A stretch of DNA of 64,000 nt from Pseudomonas oryzihabitans (lineage in GTDB: Bacteria; Pseudomonadota; Gammaproteobacteria; Pseudomonadales; Pseudomonadaceae): contig NZ_CP013987.1 of assembly GCF_001518815.1 (NCBI RefSeq), positions 3,866,501-3,930,500 of the forward strand, in the 5' to 3' direction. The stretch's first letter is position 1; each line of letters begins with the position of its first letter. The notes below the pieces were generated by a model. It did no database searches. It was not told the origin of the DNA and worked only from the letters and a program-made list of their open reading frames with translations. A program made the translations under genes and the position numbers. Below, piece after piece: positions 47,901 to 56,647 of this stretch.

Positions 47901-48874
47901 TCGTCCGTCCCGCCGGGACCGGAAGAGCTGCCGACCAGGACCCGGCGGTAACAGCCCTCGGTCTGCAAGGTGGCGGGAAGACAAGTACTGAGTGTCGTAT
48001 CGTAGAGATAGTAATAGGCCTGCACGCCGGTGATGGCAGCAGAAACATTGGTATTGGCCGTGACCGTGTAGTTGACCGAGGAAACCACCCCAAGCAGCCC
48101 GTAGTCCACGTTGCGGGTACAGGTAACATTGCTGTAGGTAACCGACGTCGTATTGGCAATGCTCGCAGTACAGCCACCATTGAGCGCTGCCCCTGTCAGT
48201 AGGCGCTCAAGCAGGGAGGCGTCGCTGATACTGACTTGAGCACCGTTGATGTTCTCGCTGAAGCCGACACCCAACAGAATAGTGAGCAGCGTGAGGCTGC
48301 CATAGGTCGAGCTGGTTCCACGGTAATTACCACTACTGAAAAAATCCTGAGACGGGTTCTCCGCCAGCATGCTCGGGCTATTGTTCTGCAGCCCCGGATT
48401 TCCGTAGGAGTTACCCCGCGCCACATTGGGATCTGTAGTAACCAGATTGGGGTTATAACTCCAGCTGACGCGGTAGTCGGTGGCCAGATTGACGCTACCC
48501 AGGCTCGATCGATAGCCGTTTACATAGGCACTGGTAAAGCTGGTGGACAGTCGCGTACGGGTCAGCCCGCCCGTACTGCTGTAGCTCACCGCATAGGGCG
48601 CCGGATAGCTGATCGCCGGGTTGTAGTAGAGACTGTTGAAGGCCGCCGATTTGGCACGGCGGGTTGGGCGGATGGCATCGGTATTGGAGGCATCCGGCAC
48701 CACCGCCATCTGCATGCTGGTGGAATTGTCCAGGGTAACGAACAGATTGGGACCGACACTGTTGGTCAGAAACAGCGGCTGTTGGCTCAGATTCAGGGCC
48801 GCAGCCTGAGCCGCAGGTGCGGCCAGGGTCAGCAGCAGGGCCAGAGACCCGATGCCCGGTATAGCTCGGCTCAT
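44963..48874 (-). CDS. pilY1: Type IV pilus tip adhesin / biogenesis protein PilY1
   Basis: 1303 residues, longer than the roughly 1160 of P. aeruginosa. Signal peptide to about residue 24. A VWA-like N-terminal region begins with a canonical MIDAS DxSxS at D49-S51-S53 (LDNSTSM). The C-terminal beta-propeller has AFVPSAVIVNL and a calcium loop D998-x-D1000-x-D1002-x3-D1006 (DVDGDLIAD), the site that controls retraction in PilY1. Located in the minor pilin operon, overlapping pilX by 4 bases. No pilY2 or pilE follows; the cyo terminator lies directly beyond. Confidence 0.93.
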   Translation of the reverse strand: MSRAIPGIGSLALLLTLAAPAAQAAALNLSQQPLFLTNSVGPNLFVTLDNSTSMQMAVVPDASNTDAIRPTRRAKSAAFNSLYYNPAISYPAPYAVSYSSTGGLTRTRLSTSFTSAYVNGYRSSLGSVNLATDYRVSWSYNPNLVTTDPNVARGNSYGNPGLQNNSPSMLAENPSQDFFSSGNYRGTSSTYGSLTLLTILLGVGFSENINGAQVSISDASLLERLLTGAALNGGCTASIANTTSVTYSNVTCTRNVDYGLLGVVSSVNYTVTANTNVSAAITGVQAYYYLYDTTLSTCLPATLQTEGCYRRVLVGSSSGPGGTDERQNFANWYSFYRSRALAAQTSTNLALADASENLRLGWQALGTSDSCILVTANANCRGISNSSSTTYDNRLRPFAGAHRAAFFTWLGDVYYNQSTPLLQAVARVGELLKTSGSNSPYAYDPGNSESPVYGCRASYSLVVTDGIWNSAFTSSNADGSAATLPDGQQYSPQAPFQDTTSNTLADLAFLYWRTDAQPGLDNKVPPYNTVTNSEVRGPNTLSPYWNPRNDPATWQHLTGFYVGIGLSSALINPDWDDDTFAGGYAGLAAGTTPWPVAGADNSVNQNNVYDLWHAAINSRGEFFSAENASDLITSLGKVVTRITQSTSVGASQTVSPTRVGDTNALFTYSPSFSSADWSGDVIKYQRTGTTQTRIWSAAQQLDGKYAAGNTGFGTRKIYMAKGGALTDFAWVNLNTDQRLSLNKTSGGTTDTYGSRRVDYLRGDRGQEAPGAAPAFRPRSHILGDIVNSSPVVVDGPNSPIALMNATVGDNSYATFRTTNAARERRIYVGANDGMLHAFNDQGQEVYAFVPSAVIVNLTRLTERSYNGGGHQSYVDNTPVVGDVYFNGAWRTVLIGTLRGGGRGIFALDITNPNAPALLWEKTDADASYKDLGFTYAQPIITRLHTGGWGVVVSNGYNSAQDNAVLYVMSVADGSLIKALPASDNIATPNGLSSPFVADVDGDLIADYAYAGDLHGNLWRFDMIGTSLTATAAADNFRVAFRGRPLYTAQASSVAPGTTNFVQPITASPSVVAHPSGTGHLVLFGTGKYLEASDALANTSKAMTLYGIWDRQTDDSAAGSTPVLTIANLQQQTLGSDQRISYTSSAGSSVSSTANTLSTTSVSYDAITATNGKQGWYLNLPLNGELVINKPQLFNGTLLMSSLIPSTDACTAGVTTYLYALDPYTGGNNSGLFNLGTDTVYGRIQLDGLLGGIVPFVYGDGTFSMEGTLADAAIYGSDGKSPNGLRGDLPASRRQTWRVITNQD

Positions 48875-49476
48875 GGCACCTCCAAAGCGACGACACTTTG
48901 CAGGATTACCGGAAAGCGCTTGCCGCGATCCTGGGCCACGGCAGTGATCCGAAACAGGTTGGTGGCTGGCGCCGAGACATCGACCGAGCTGCTACCTATG
49001 GCCGTCACTACCCAACGGGGTGTCTGGGCGAAGGAAGCGCTGCCATCGGAGCCGCGATAGGCGACGGTACGCGCCGTAGGATCGGTCCCGCTTGCCTGAA
49101 GCGCCGCTGCTGCCCAGGTCTGGGTCAGGGCACCGGTATTGAGATCGCTAGCCTTGGTCAGGATGCACAGGTCGCCGGTTGGCGCCTTAGCGAAGGCACT
49201 GCGTACCGCTGGCACGCTTTCCGAACAACTGGCGAAGCCGGCACTGAAGGCCGTGAAGGACGGTTGCTGACTGAGGGCCACCAATCGCCGCTCACCTTCG
49301 CGCAACGCCGCCTCCGCGGCATTGAAGGCCTGGGTGTTTTCCAGAGCGGCACCGCCACTGCGCGCCTGCAGCAAGGTCTGACGCATGCTGGAGGCGGCCA
49401 GTAGCGACAGCAGCAACAACATCACCAGGGCGATCAGCAAGGTCGCGCCGCGCTGCCTGCCAAGGACTGGGCTCAT
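48871..49476 (-). CDS. pilX: Minor pilin assembly protein PilX
   Basis: 201 residues from ATG 49476. Type III-like leader MSPVLGRQRG cut before ATLLIALVMLLLLSLLAAS, lacking the usual Glu5, as in known PilX. The segment NAAEAALREGERRL is the PilX_N signature. Part of the tip complex that primes pili with PilV, PilW and PilY1. Overlaps pilW and pilY1 by 4 bases each. Confidence 0.92.
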   Translation of the reverse strand: MSPVLGRQRGATLLIALVMLLLLSLLAASSMRQTLLQARSGGAALENTQAFNAAEAALREGERRLVALSQQPSFTAFSAGFASCSESVPAVRSAFAKAPTGDLCILTKASDLNTGALTQTWAAAALQASGTDPTARTVAYRGSDGSASFAQTPRWVVTAIGSSSVDVSAPATNLFRITAVAQDRGKRFPVILQSVVALEVP

Positions 49477-50258
49477 AGCGCAAGATTCCTCAGGGTGACG
49501 GTGCTCTGCAGTATCTGCATGGGTCGACTGGCGTCCGCGATCTGCAGTCCGGTCAGGGTCTGCCAATTGGCAGCCGTGTTGCTGGCCACATCGCTGGGTA
49601 ATGCTTCAGTGGTACTGAGCAATGCCGCGTAGCGCACGGCTGGTGTATCCGCCTTGGGTGGGATTGACCAGCGGAAGTCCTGCAGTCCCTGCACCAGCAC
49701 CGCACTGCCCTTCGGTGTCAGCGCGCCCCCACGCTCGCTCCAGACGGTGCAGCTCAGGGTGCCACTGCCAGGGGCATTTCCTGCCGTATAGCGCAGCTTA
49801 AGCAGGACGTTGCCGCCTGCATTGAGATTCACTCGCGGGATGGGGTTGCCGAGGCAGTCCTGGTCCTTGCTGTCCAGTGCGCCCTGATAGCGAATGCAGA
49901 CACCGGTGGGTGCGTTGACGCTGTCCGTGGTCGCTGCGAAGGTGGCGCCGGCAGCGAAGGCTGGACAGCTGATGTCATCGGCATCCTTGACCTCACCCAC
50001 CGCCGGAAAGGCTGCCTGCAGGCTACCCTGATAACGGATTTCGGCGCGGAAGCCGGTCCGTGCCAATTGCCGATCGAGCACCTGCAAGGTCAGCTGGGCG
50101 TTGTTGCGATTGCCGGCCTGGCCCTGCTGGAAGAGAAAGCTGCGCTTGTTGTTGATATAGATCTGCGAAACGCCCAGCACTAGAAAGGTGCCCACGGTCA
50201 GGGCGATCATCATCTCGATGAGGGAAAAGCCCCTCTGTCTGCGTGGCTTGAGGTCCAT
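49473..50258 (-). CDS. pilW: Minor pilin PilW
   Basis: 261 residues. Leader MDLKPRRQRG then FSLIEMMIALTVGTFLVLGVSQIY, with Glu5, followed by RSFLFQQGQAGNRNNAQLT and LDRQLARTGFR, the PilW pattern. The longest pilin-like protein of the operon; it sits 3 bases after pilV. Confidence 0.92.
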   Translation of the reverse strand: MDLKPRRQRGFSLIEMMIALTVGTFLVLGVSQIYINNKRSFLFQQGQAGNRNNAQLTLQVLDRQLARTGFRAEIRYQGSLQAAFPAVGEVKDADDISCPAFAAGATFAATTDSVNAPTGVCIRYQGALDSKDQDCLGNPIPRVNLNAGGNVLLKLRYTAGNAPGSGTLSCTVWSERGGALTPKGSAVLVQGLQDFRWSIPPKADTPAVRYAALLSTTEALPSDVASNTAANWQTLTGLQIADASRPMQILQSTVTLRNLAL

Positions 50259-50261
50259 GGC

Positions 50262-50858
50262 CTACAGCTCCGAGCGTAGGGCGTAGTAGCAGACGCCCCT
50301 GGGGCAATTCAGCGAATCGTTGCTGACGTCCTGCCAGGCCACCACCACCATTACCGGTGCCACCGCATTGGTCTCGCAGACCTTGAGCGGTGTGGTATTA
50401 CCGGCGGTATCGCTGGAGGGCAATGGCGGTACGCCGGACGCCGGACAGACCGCGAAACTGCTGGCGATCAGCGTATCCGTCACCGGCAGCAAGGCTTTCA
50501 CCTGATTCAACCAGCAAACCAGATCCTGCCCCGCCACCGTCTCGCCTCCTGCGGAGCGATCCCGGGTCAAACAGGTCTTGCCGGCATCGAGCGCCTTGGT
50601 GCGAAAGTTGGTGCCGGGCTGCTTGATATAGGCTCCGTCGATCTTGACCTTGTCACTCGCCACCACCTGATCACGATTGCTGCGCATCAGTTCGAGCAGC
50701 TCGTTGGCCAGCACCATGGCGTTGCTGCGCTGCACAGAGTCTTGGGACAGCGCCACGCTACGCGTTTGCAGGGCGACCATGCCCAGCACGCCGATGCAGA
50801 TGATCACCAGACTGACCAGCACCTCGATCATGCTGAACCCACCCTCCCGACGCTTCAT
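50262..50858 (-). CDS. pilV: Minor pilin PilV
   Basis: 198 residues. Leader MKRREGG then FSMIEVLVSLVIICIGVLGMVALQ, with Glu5, then ANELLELMRSNRDQV typical of PilV. Its ATG lies directly next to the fimU stop. Confidence 0.92.
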   Translation of the reverse strand: MKRREGGFSMIEVLVSLVIICIGVLGMVALQTRSVALSQDSVQRSNAMVLANELLELMRSNRDQVVASDKVKIDGAYIKQPGTNFRTKALDAGKTCLTRDRSAGGETVAGQDLVCWLNQVKALLPVTDTLIASSFAVCPASGVPPLPSSDTAGNTTPLKVCETNAVAPVMVVVAWQDVSNDSLNCPRGVCYYALRSEL

Positions 50859-51398
50859 CTAGCTGCACCCCACGGCGCTGGCACGACTAGGCGTGTAGTC
50901 GATTACTGTCAGCACTCCGCCTTGGTTGAGGGTGAACTGCTTGCCTTGGGTGAGCGCATTGGTGGCGCAGATGCGAATGGTGGCTTCGCCGCTGAGTTTC
51001 AGACTGCCATTGGGCTGGAAGGTCAGACTAGTGAGAGGAGCACCGCCAATGAAACCCCTCCCGTTGACGCCATTTCCCAGCCCGCCACTGTATTGCCGCA
51101 GGACTTCGGCATTTGGCAGCACCACAGTCTTGGCCGTGGTGATTTTCAGCGCACCCATCCAGCCATTGGTATCTTCCGGCTCGGTGGTGATCACGACGTT
51201 CACCCCCCGGCTCATGGCTTCACTGCGTGCATAATAGAGAGCGCGCTGCAACTCCCCTGCTGCCGCCTGGACGCGGTTGCTTTGCACCAGGTTCGCGAAG
51301 CCAGGCGCCGCCAGCGCCGTGACAATACCCAGCAGCGCTATGACGACCAGGACCTCGATGAGCGTGAAACCCGAGAGGCGTTTCGACTGCATTCCCAC
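50859..51398 (-). CDS. fimU: Minor pilin FimU/FimT (GspH family), first gene of operon
   Basis: 179 residues. Leader MGMQSKRLSG then FTLIEVLVVIALLGIVTALAAPGF, with Glu5, and a GspH/FimT domain with ALYYARSEAMSRGVNVVI. FimU is chosen over FimT because it leads pilV-pilW-pilX-pilY1, and a separate fimT begins at 63885. Upstream lie 240 bp without genes and then the tRNA cluster. Confidence 0.88.
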   Translation of the reverse strand: MGMQSKRLSGFTLIEVLVVIALLGIVTALAAPGFANLVQSNRVQAAAGELQRALYYARSEAMSRGVNVVITTEPEDTNGWMGALKITTAKTVVLPNAEVLRQYSGGLGNGVNGRGFIGGAPLTSLTFQPNGSLKLSGEATIRICATNALTQGKQFTLNQGGVLTVIDYTPSRASAVGCS

Positions 51399-51637
51399 CG
51401 CCTAAAAGCTCGTTACTTCACCTGATAGTAGTAAGTGCTTAGGCAGTCGCTATGACCGGCTATCGCTTCTATTCGCGCGGAAAGCTACCCGGATTAAGGT
51501 GTTCGCCGAAGATGAGCGAAATAGAGCGCGGCGTGATAAGTCGAGGATGGCAAGGCGGAATATTGGAAGCAGAAAGATTTCGGGATAACGCTTAGTCTGG
51601 GGCTGGGTCTGAGGAAGAATAAGTGCCCAGAAACGCA
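51399..51637 (-). other. Gap between tRNA terminator and fimU
   Basis: About 240 bases without a supported gene. It should contain the promoter of the minor pilin operon; I could not identify a clear sigma-70 site or an AlgR-type box. Confidence 0.4.
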
Positions 51638-51638
51638 A

Positions 51639-51660
51639 AAACCCTCCTTGCGGAGGGTTT
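51639..51660 (-). terminator. Terminator of the tRNA-Asn-Pro-Lys cluster
   Basis: AAACCCTCC-ttgc-GGAGGGTTT, followed on the minus strand by further T residues (TTTTTGCG). It lies about 10 bases past tRNA-Lys. Confidence 0.85.
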
Positions 51661-51670
51661 CTGGTAGAAA

Positions 51671-51746
51671 TGGTGGGTCGTGTAGGATTCGAACCTACGA
51701 CCAATTGGTTAAAAGCCAACTGCTCTACCAACTGAGCTAACGACCC
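51671..51746 (-). tRNA. tRNA-Lys (anticodon TTT)
   Basis: 76 nt with encoded CCA. Acceptor stem GGGTCGT/ACGACCC, D-loop AGCTCAGTTGGTAGAGC, anticodon loop CTTTTAA, T-arm GGTTCGAATCC. Last of three tandem tRNAs. Confidence 0.95.
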
Positions 51747-51751
51747 AAATA

Positions 51752-51828
51752 TGGTCGGGGTAGGGGGATTCGAACTCCCGACATCCTGCTCCCAAAGCAG
51801 GCGCGCTACCGGGCTGCGCTATACCCCG
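51752..51828 (-). tRNA. tRNA-Pro (anticodon TGG)
   Basis: 77 nt with encoded CCA. Acceptor CGGGGTA/TACCCCG, anticodon loop CTTTGGGAG region with TGG, T-arm AGTTCGAATCC. Lies 5 bases before tRNA-Lys. Confidence 0.95.
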
Positions 51829-51838
51829 AAACTGGAAG

Positions 51839-51914
51839 TGGCTCCGCGACCTGGACTCGAACCAGGGACCCAATGATTAACAGTCATTTGCTCTACCGAC
51901 TGAGCTATCGCGGA
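51839..51914 (-). tRNA. tRNA-Asn (anticodon GTT)
   Basis: 76 nt with encoded CCA. Acceptor TCCGCGA/TCGCGGA, anticodon loop CTGTTAATC, T-arm GGTTCGAGTCC. First of three tandem tRNAs. Confidence 0.95.
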
Positions 51915-52044
51915 ACTTCGGTCTTCCAACCCCGCTTACCGTAAAGCCCTTCAGGCTTTGCCGTAAGTGAGGTGCGCCATTTTACGGAAGTAGAAACAGA
52001 CGTCAACACCTAGCCTGCTGTTTTTTCACAAATTTATGTAGAAA

Positions 52045-52070
52045 GCCGGACGACCCTGAAGTCGTCCGGC
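52045..52070. terminator. Terminator of clpB
   Basis: GCCGGACGAC and GTCGTCCGGC form a perfect 10-bp stem with a 6-base loop, 6 bases past the clpB stop, with short T-runs on both sides. Confidence 0.85.
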
Positions 52071-52076
52071 GTTTTC

Positions 52077-54641
52077 CTAGGCAAAGACGATCTCGTCATC
52101 CTCCACACTGCCCTGAATCCGGCTGCCCGGCGCGAAAGCGCCAGACAGGATGCGCTGGGCCAGCGGGTTCTCGATCCAGCGCTGGATAGCCCGCTTCAGC
52201 GGACGCGCGCCGTAGACCGGGTCGTAGCCCACCGCGACCAGCTTGTCCAAGGCCTCGGGTGTCAGTTCCAGCTGCAGATCGCGCTCGGCCAGTCGCTGCC
52301 GCAGGTGCTGCAACTGGATCTCGGCGATGCCGGCGATCTGTTCGCGCCCCAGGGGCTCGAACACCACTACCTCGTCGATCCGGTTGATGAACTCGGGGCG
52401 GAAATGGCTCGCTACCGCATCCATCACCGCCGCGCGCTGGGCGTCGGGATCGCCGACCAGTTCCTGAATCTGCGCCGAGCCCAGGTTCGAGGTCATGACG
52501 ATCACCGCGTTGCGGAAATCCACCGTCCGGCCCTGGCTGTCGGTCAGACGGCCGTCGTCCAACACCTGCAGGAGGATATTGAAGACGTCCGGATGGGCCT
52601 TCTCCACTTCGTCCAGCAGGACCACCGAATAGGGTTTGCGCCGTACGGCCTCGGTCAGGTAACCGCCCTCCTCATAACCGACATAGCCGGGCGGCGCACC
52701 GATCAGCCGAGCCACGGAGTGCTTCTCCATGAACTCGGACATGTCGATGCGCACCATGGCGTCTTCGGTATCGAAGAGAAACTCCGCCAGCGACTTGCAT
52801 AGCTCGGTCTTGCCCACCCCGGTCGGACCGAGGAAGAGGAAGGAGCCGCTGGGGCGATTCGGATCGGACAGCCCCGCCCGCGACCGGCGCACGGCATTGG
52901 CCACCGCGGTGACCGCCTCGTCCTGGCCGATCACCCTATTGTGCAGGGCGTCTTCCATGCGCAAGAGCTTGTCGCGCTCACCTTCGAGCATCTTGCTGAC
53001 CGGGATGCCGGTCCACTTGGAGACCACTTCGGCGATCTCGTCTTCGGTGACCTTGTTGCGCAGGAGCTGGTTGGCCGGTTTCTCGTGCTGGTCGACCATC
53101 TGCAGGCTGCGCTCCAGATCGGGGATGGTGCCGTACTGCAGCTCGGCCATGCGGTTGAGGTCACCCTTGCGACGGGCCGCCTCCAGCTCGATGCGTGCCT
53201 GTTCGATGCGCTGCTGCAGCTGGGCAGAGTCCTGCACCTCGGCTTTCTCGGCCTTCCAGATCTCTTCCAGGTCGGCGTATTCCTGCTCGAGGCGAGCAAT
53301 GTCTTCGTCGAGCTTTTCCAGACGCTTGCGCGCGGCCTCGTCCTCTTCCTTCTTCAATGCCTGGCGTTCTACCTTGAGCTGGATCAGCCGGCGGTCCAGA
53401 CGATCCAGGGCCTCGGGCTTGGAATCGATCTCCATGCGGATGCGGCTGGCGGCTTCGTCGATCAGGTCGATGGCCTTGTCCGGCAGCTGGCGATCGGTGA
53501 TGTAGCGATGGGACAGCTTGGCCGCGGCGATGATGGCGCCGTCGGTGATGGCTACCTTGTGGTGTACCTCGTAGCGCTCCTTGAGGCCACGCAGGATGGC
53601 AATGGTGTCTTCTTCGCTCGGCTCGTCCACCAGCACCTTCTGGAAGCGCCGCTCAAGGGCCGCGTCCTTCTCGATGAACTGGCGGTACTCGTCGAGGGTG
53701 GTGGCACCGACGCAATGCAGCTCGCCACGGGCCAGGGCCGGCTTGAGCATGTTGCCGGCATCCATGGCGCCCTCGGCCTTGCCGGCGCCGACCATGGTGT
53801 GCAGTTCGTCGATGAACAGGATGATGCGGCCTTCCTGCTTGCCCAGTTCGTTGAGCACGCCTTTCAGACGCTCCTCGAACTCGCCGCGGAACTTGGCACC
53901 GGCGATCAGGGCACCCATGTCCAGTGCCAGCAAACGCTTGTCCTTGAGGCCGTCCGGCACCTCGCCGTTGATGATGCGCTGGGCCAGGCCTTCGGCGATG
54001 GCGGTCTTGCCGACGCCAGGCTCGCCGATCAGCACCGGGTTGTTCTTGGTCCGGCGCTGCAGGACCTGGATGGTGCGGCGGATCTCGTCGTCACGGCCGA
54101 TCACCGGATCGAGCTTGCCGTCCTCGGCGCGCTTGGTGAGGTCGACGGTGAACTTGTCCAGGGCCTTGCGGCTGTCCTCGGCATTGGGGTCGTTGACCGC
54201 TTCGCCACCGCGCAGGTTGTTGATGGCGTTCTCCAGCGCCTTGCGCGAAACGCCCTGCCCCAGCAGCAACTTGCCGAGACGGGTGTTCTCGTCCATGGCG
54301 GCGAGCAGTACCAGTTCGCTGGAGATGAACTGGTCACCCTTCTGCTGGGCCAGGCGATCGGCCTGGTTGAGCAGACGCGCCAGGTCCTGGGAAAGATTCA
54401 CGTCGCCCGTGGGCGTCTGGATCTTGGGCAGTTTGTCCAGCTCTTCGGCCAGGGTCTTGCGCAAGCTGGCGAGATCGAAGCCGACCTGGCGCAGCAGCGG
54501 GGAAATGGAACCACCCTGCTGTTCGAGCAGAGCGGAGAACAGGTGTAGCGGCTCGATGGCCGGATGGTCATGGCCGACGGCCAAGGACTGGGCATCCGCC
54601 AGGGCGAGCTGCAGTTTGCTGGTAAAACGGTCTATACGCAT
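52077..54641 (-). CDS. clpB: ATP-dependent chaperone ClpB
   Basis: Heat-shock disaggregase working with DnaK. 854 residues from ATG 54641 ([11 protein letters not shown]); a TTG two codons earlier is less likely. N-terminal Clp repeats (1-145), AAA1 with [14 protein letters not shown], the coiled-coil middle domain (about 400-525), and AAA2 with [15 protein letters not shown]. No ClpP-binding IGL loop, as expected for ClpB. A sigma-32 promoter lies upstream. Confidence 0.98.
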   Translation of the reverse strand: MRIDRFTSKLQLALADAQSLAVGHDHPAIEPLHLFSALLEQQGGSISPLLRQVGFDLASLRKTLAEELDKLPKIQTPTGDVNLSQDLARLLNQADRLAQQKGDQFISSELVLLAAMDENTRLGKLLLGQGVSRKALENAINNLRGGEAVNDPNAEDSRKALDKFTVDLTKRAEDGKLDPVIGRDDEIRRTIQVLQRRTKNNPVLIGEPGVGKTAIAEGLAQRIINGEVPDGLKDKRLLALDMGALIAGAKFRGEFEERLKGVLNELGKQEGRIILFIDELHTMVGAGKAEGAMDAGNMLKPALARGELHCVGATTLDEYRQFIEKDAALERRFQKVLVDEPSEEDTIAILRGLKERYEVHHKVAITDGAIIAAAKLSHRYITDRQLPDKAIDLIDEAASRIRMEIDSKPEALDRLDRRLIQLKVERQALKKEEDEAARKRLEKLDEDIARLEQEYADLEEIWKAEKAEVQDSAQLQQRIEQARIELEAARRKGDLNRMAELQYGTIPDLERSLQMVDQHEKPANQLLRNKVTEDEIAEVVSKWTGIPVSKMLEGERDKLLRMEDALHNRVIGQDEAVTAVANAVRRSRAGLSDPNRPSGSFLFLGPTGVGKTELCKSLAEFLFDTEDAMVRIDMSEFMEKHSVARLIGAPPGYVGYEEGGYLTEAVRRKPYSVVLLDEVEKAHPDVFNILLQVLDDGRLTDSQGRTVDFRNAVIVMTSNLGSAQIQELVGDPDAQRAAVMDAVASHFRPEFINRIDEVVVFEPLGREQIAGIAEIQLQHLRQRLAERDLQLELTPEALDKLVAVGYDPVYGARPLKRAIQRWIENPLAQRILSGAFAPGSRIQGSVEDDEIVFA

Positions 54642-54713
54642 GGGCAAGGTCCTATCTGAAACGCGGGACAGCGCGGCAGACGGCGCTTTCGATTACCCGC
54701 GGGAATGACCTTT

Positions 54714-54741
54714 AGATAGGGGCGATGCGTAACGATTCAAG
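54714..54741 (-). promoter_or_regulatory. Sigma-32 heat-shock promoter of clpB
   Basis: On the minus strand CTTGAA (54736-54741) is followed after 13 bases by CCCCTATCT (54714-54722). Both match the RpoH consensus (CTTGAA ... CCCCATnT) closely, about 70 bases before the clpB ATG. Confidence 0.85.
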
Positions 54742-54771
54742 CCAATGAGGCTTGACATCCCGAAAAAAGAC

Positions 54772-55503
54772 CTAGGGATTGATCCAGATCAGGCTGGCGA
54801 AGCGACCCGTGCGAGGGGCACGCCGATAGGAGAAGAAGCGCTGGTGATCAGCGAAGGTATCGAAGCCGCCGCCATATACCGCGGTGATGCCCTGGGCAGC
54901 GAGCCGCAGGCGAGCCAGGGCGTAGAGATCCCCCAGGTACTTGCCTCCGCCTCGCGCCATGAAGCAGCGTTCCGCCTCGGCGTGCTGGGCGATGAAAGCC
55001 TCGCGTACCTCGGCGCCCACTTCGAAGCTGGCCGGACCAATGGCCGGGCCCAACCAGACCAGCACCTCGGCGGGCGCTACCTCCAGGCTGGCGGCGGCAG
55101 TTTCCAGTACGCCACCGGCCAGACCGCGCCAGCCGGCATGAGCCGCCGCGACGCGCGAGCCATCGCGGCGACAGAACAACGCCGGCAGGCAATCCGCGGT
55201 CATCATGGTCACGGCGACGCCGGGCGTCTCAGTCCACGCGGCATCGGCGCACTGCACCCGAGCCGGATCGGCCTCGACCACGTCGGTGCCATGCACCTGT
55301 TCGAGCCAGGCCGGCTGGCAGCCAAGCGCCTCGCCCAGGCGCCGACGATTTTCCGCGACTGCCGCCGGATCGTCGCTGACGTGGTTACCGAGGTTGAAGC
55401 TAGCGAAAGGCGGCTGGCTGACACCACCGGCACGGGTGGTGACACAGGCCTGGACGCCGACCGGCGCCGGCCAGTCTGGCCGCAGCCAGTCAGCGCCTGT
55501 CAC
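54772..55503 (-). CDS. pgeF: Multicopper-type purine nucleoside phosphorylase/polyphenol oxidase PgeF (YfiH)
   Basis: 243 residues from GTG 55503 ([12 protein letters not shown]), chosen because it overlaps the rluD stop by 4 bases (GTGA) and gives the family length. The frame upstream is antisense-like sequence inside rluD. YfiH/DUF152 signatures: QVHGTDVV, TADCLPALF, AAHAGWRGLAGGVL with His and Cys metal ligands. Reported activities are purine nucleoside cleavage and a role in peptidoglycan fidelity; the exact role here is inferred. Confidence 0.93.
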   Translation of the reverse strand: MTGADWLRPDWPAPVGVQACVTTRAGGVSQPPFASFNLGNHVSDDPAAVAENRRRLGEALGCQPAWLEQVHGTDVVEADPARVQCADAAWTETPGVAVTMMTADCLPALFCRRDGSRVAAAHAGWRGLAGGVLETAAASLEVAPAEVLVWLGPAIGPASFEVGAEVREAFIAQHAEAERCFMARGGGKYLGDLYALARLRLAAQGITAVYGGGFDTFADHQRFFSYRRAPRTGRFASLIWINP

Positions 55504-56459
55504 TCGAAGGACTCCCGGTCCTGGCGTAACAGATCGAGCAGCCAGACCAGATCTTCCGGCAGCGGCGATTCCCAGCGCAGACGCTCGCCGGTCACCGGAT
55601 GATCCAGTTCGAGAAAGCGGGCATGCAGGGCTTGGCGCGGAAACTCGCGCAGGGTCTTGATCAGGGTCGGGTTGGTCGCTGGCGGAATCTTGAAGCGACC
55701 GCCATAGACCGGATCGCCTACCAGGGGGAAACCGACGTGGGTCATGTGCACGCGGATCTGGTGGGTCCGGCCGGTCTCCAGCTTGACCCGGGTATGGGTA
55801 TAGGCGCGGAAGCGCTCCAGCACCCGGTAGTGACTGACGGCGGGCTTGCCACCGGCGATCACCGCCATCTGCTGACGCCGCTGCGAATGCCGACCGATGG
55901 GGGCATTGACCGTGCTCCCGGCGACGATCACCCCGGCGACGATGGCTTCGTAGATGCGGCTCACCGACCGCGCCTGCAGCTGGGCGACCAGGTGGGTATG
56001 GGCCTCCAGGGTCTTGGCCACCACCATGAGACCGGTGGTGTCCTTGTCCAGGCGATGGACGATACCGGCGCGCGGCACGCTTTCCAGTCCCGGCACATGG
56101 TGCAGCAAGGCATTGAGCAGGGTGCCATCGGCGTGGCCAGCGGCCGGATGCACCACCAGCCCGGCCGGCTTGTCGAGCACCAGCAGGTGATCGTCTTCGT
56201 AGACGATGTCCAGCTCGATGTCCTGGGCAACCCACTCGCCCTGGGCTTCGCGCTCGGCACGCAGTGCCAGCTGAGCCCCGCCGTGCACGGTGTCACGTGG
56301 GCGCAGCACGGCGCCATCGACGGTCAGGCTGCCATCCTTGATCCAGGCGGCGAGACGCGAGCGGGAGTGTTCGGCGAACAACTGGGCAGCGACCTGATCG
56401 AGGCGCTGGCCACCAAGTTCGTAGGGGACTTCGGCATTGAGAACGATGGATTCGGACAT
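55500..56459 (-). CDS. rluD: 23S rRNA pseudouridine synthase RluD
   Basis: Makes pseudouridines 1911, 1915 and 1917 in helix 69 of 23S rRNA. 319 residues. N-terminal S4 domain ([25 protein letters not shown]), catalytic motif [15 protein letters not shown] with the nucleophilic Asp, and [12 protein letters not shown]. Divergent from bamD and followed with overlap by pgeF. Confidence 0.97.
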   Translation of the reverse strand: MSESIVLNAEVPYELGGQRLDQVAAQLFAEHSRSRLAAWIKDGSLTVDGAVLRPRDTVHGGAQLALRAEREAQGEWVAQDIELDIVYEDDHLLVLDKPAGLVVHPAAGHADGTLLNALLHHVPGLESVPRAGIVHRLDKDTTGLMVVAKTLEAHTHLVAQLQARSVSRIYEAIVAGVIVAGSTVNAPIGRHSQRRQQMAVIAGGKPAVSHYRVLERFRAYTHTRVKLETGRTHQIRVHMTHVGFPLVGDPVYGGRFKIPPATNPTLIKTLREFPRQALHARFLELDHPVTGERLRWESPLPEDLVWLLDLLRQDRESFE

Positions 56460-56647
56460 GGATCTGCGCGGGCAATGGCGGGGCTTTTGGAATCGGCCCG
56501 ACCCTGTGGTTAAATACGGCGACTTTTTTGCCCCGGCATTCCGGGTCGATCATCATAACAGGACGGTTCCGGCCCCGTCACAGGCTAGGTGAGTGCCTTC
56601 CGCCCTCATCCCTGCACCGCCGACCGTTTCGGGGAATCCAAGCCGCC

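Noticed and set aside
51671..51914. Three regular repeats resembling an array
   Set aside because: They are tandem tRNA genes (Asn, Pro, Lys), not CRISPR repeats.
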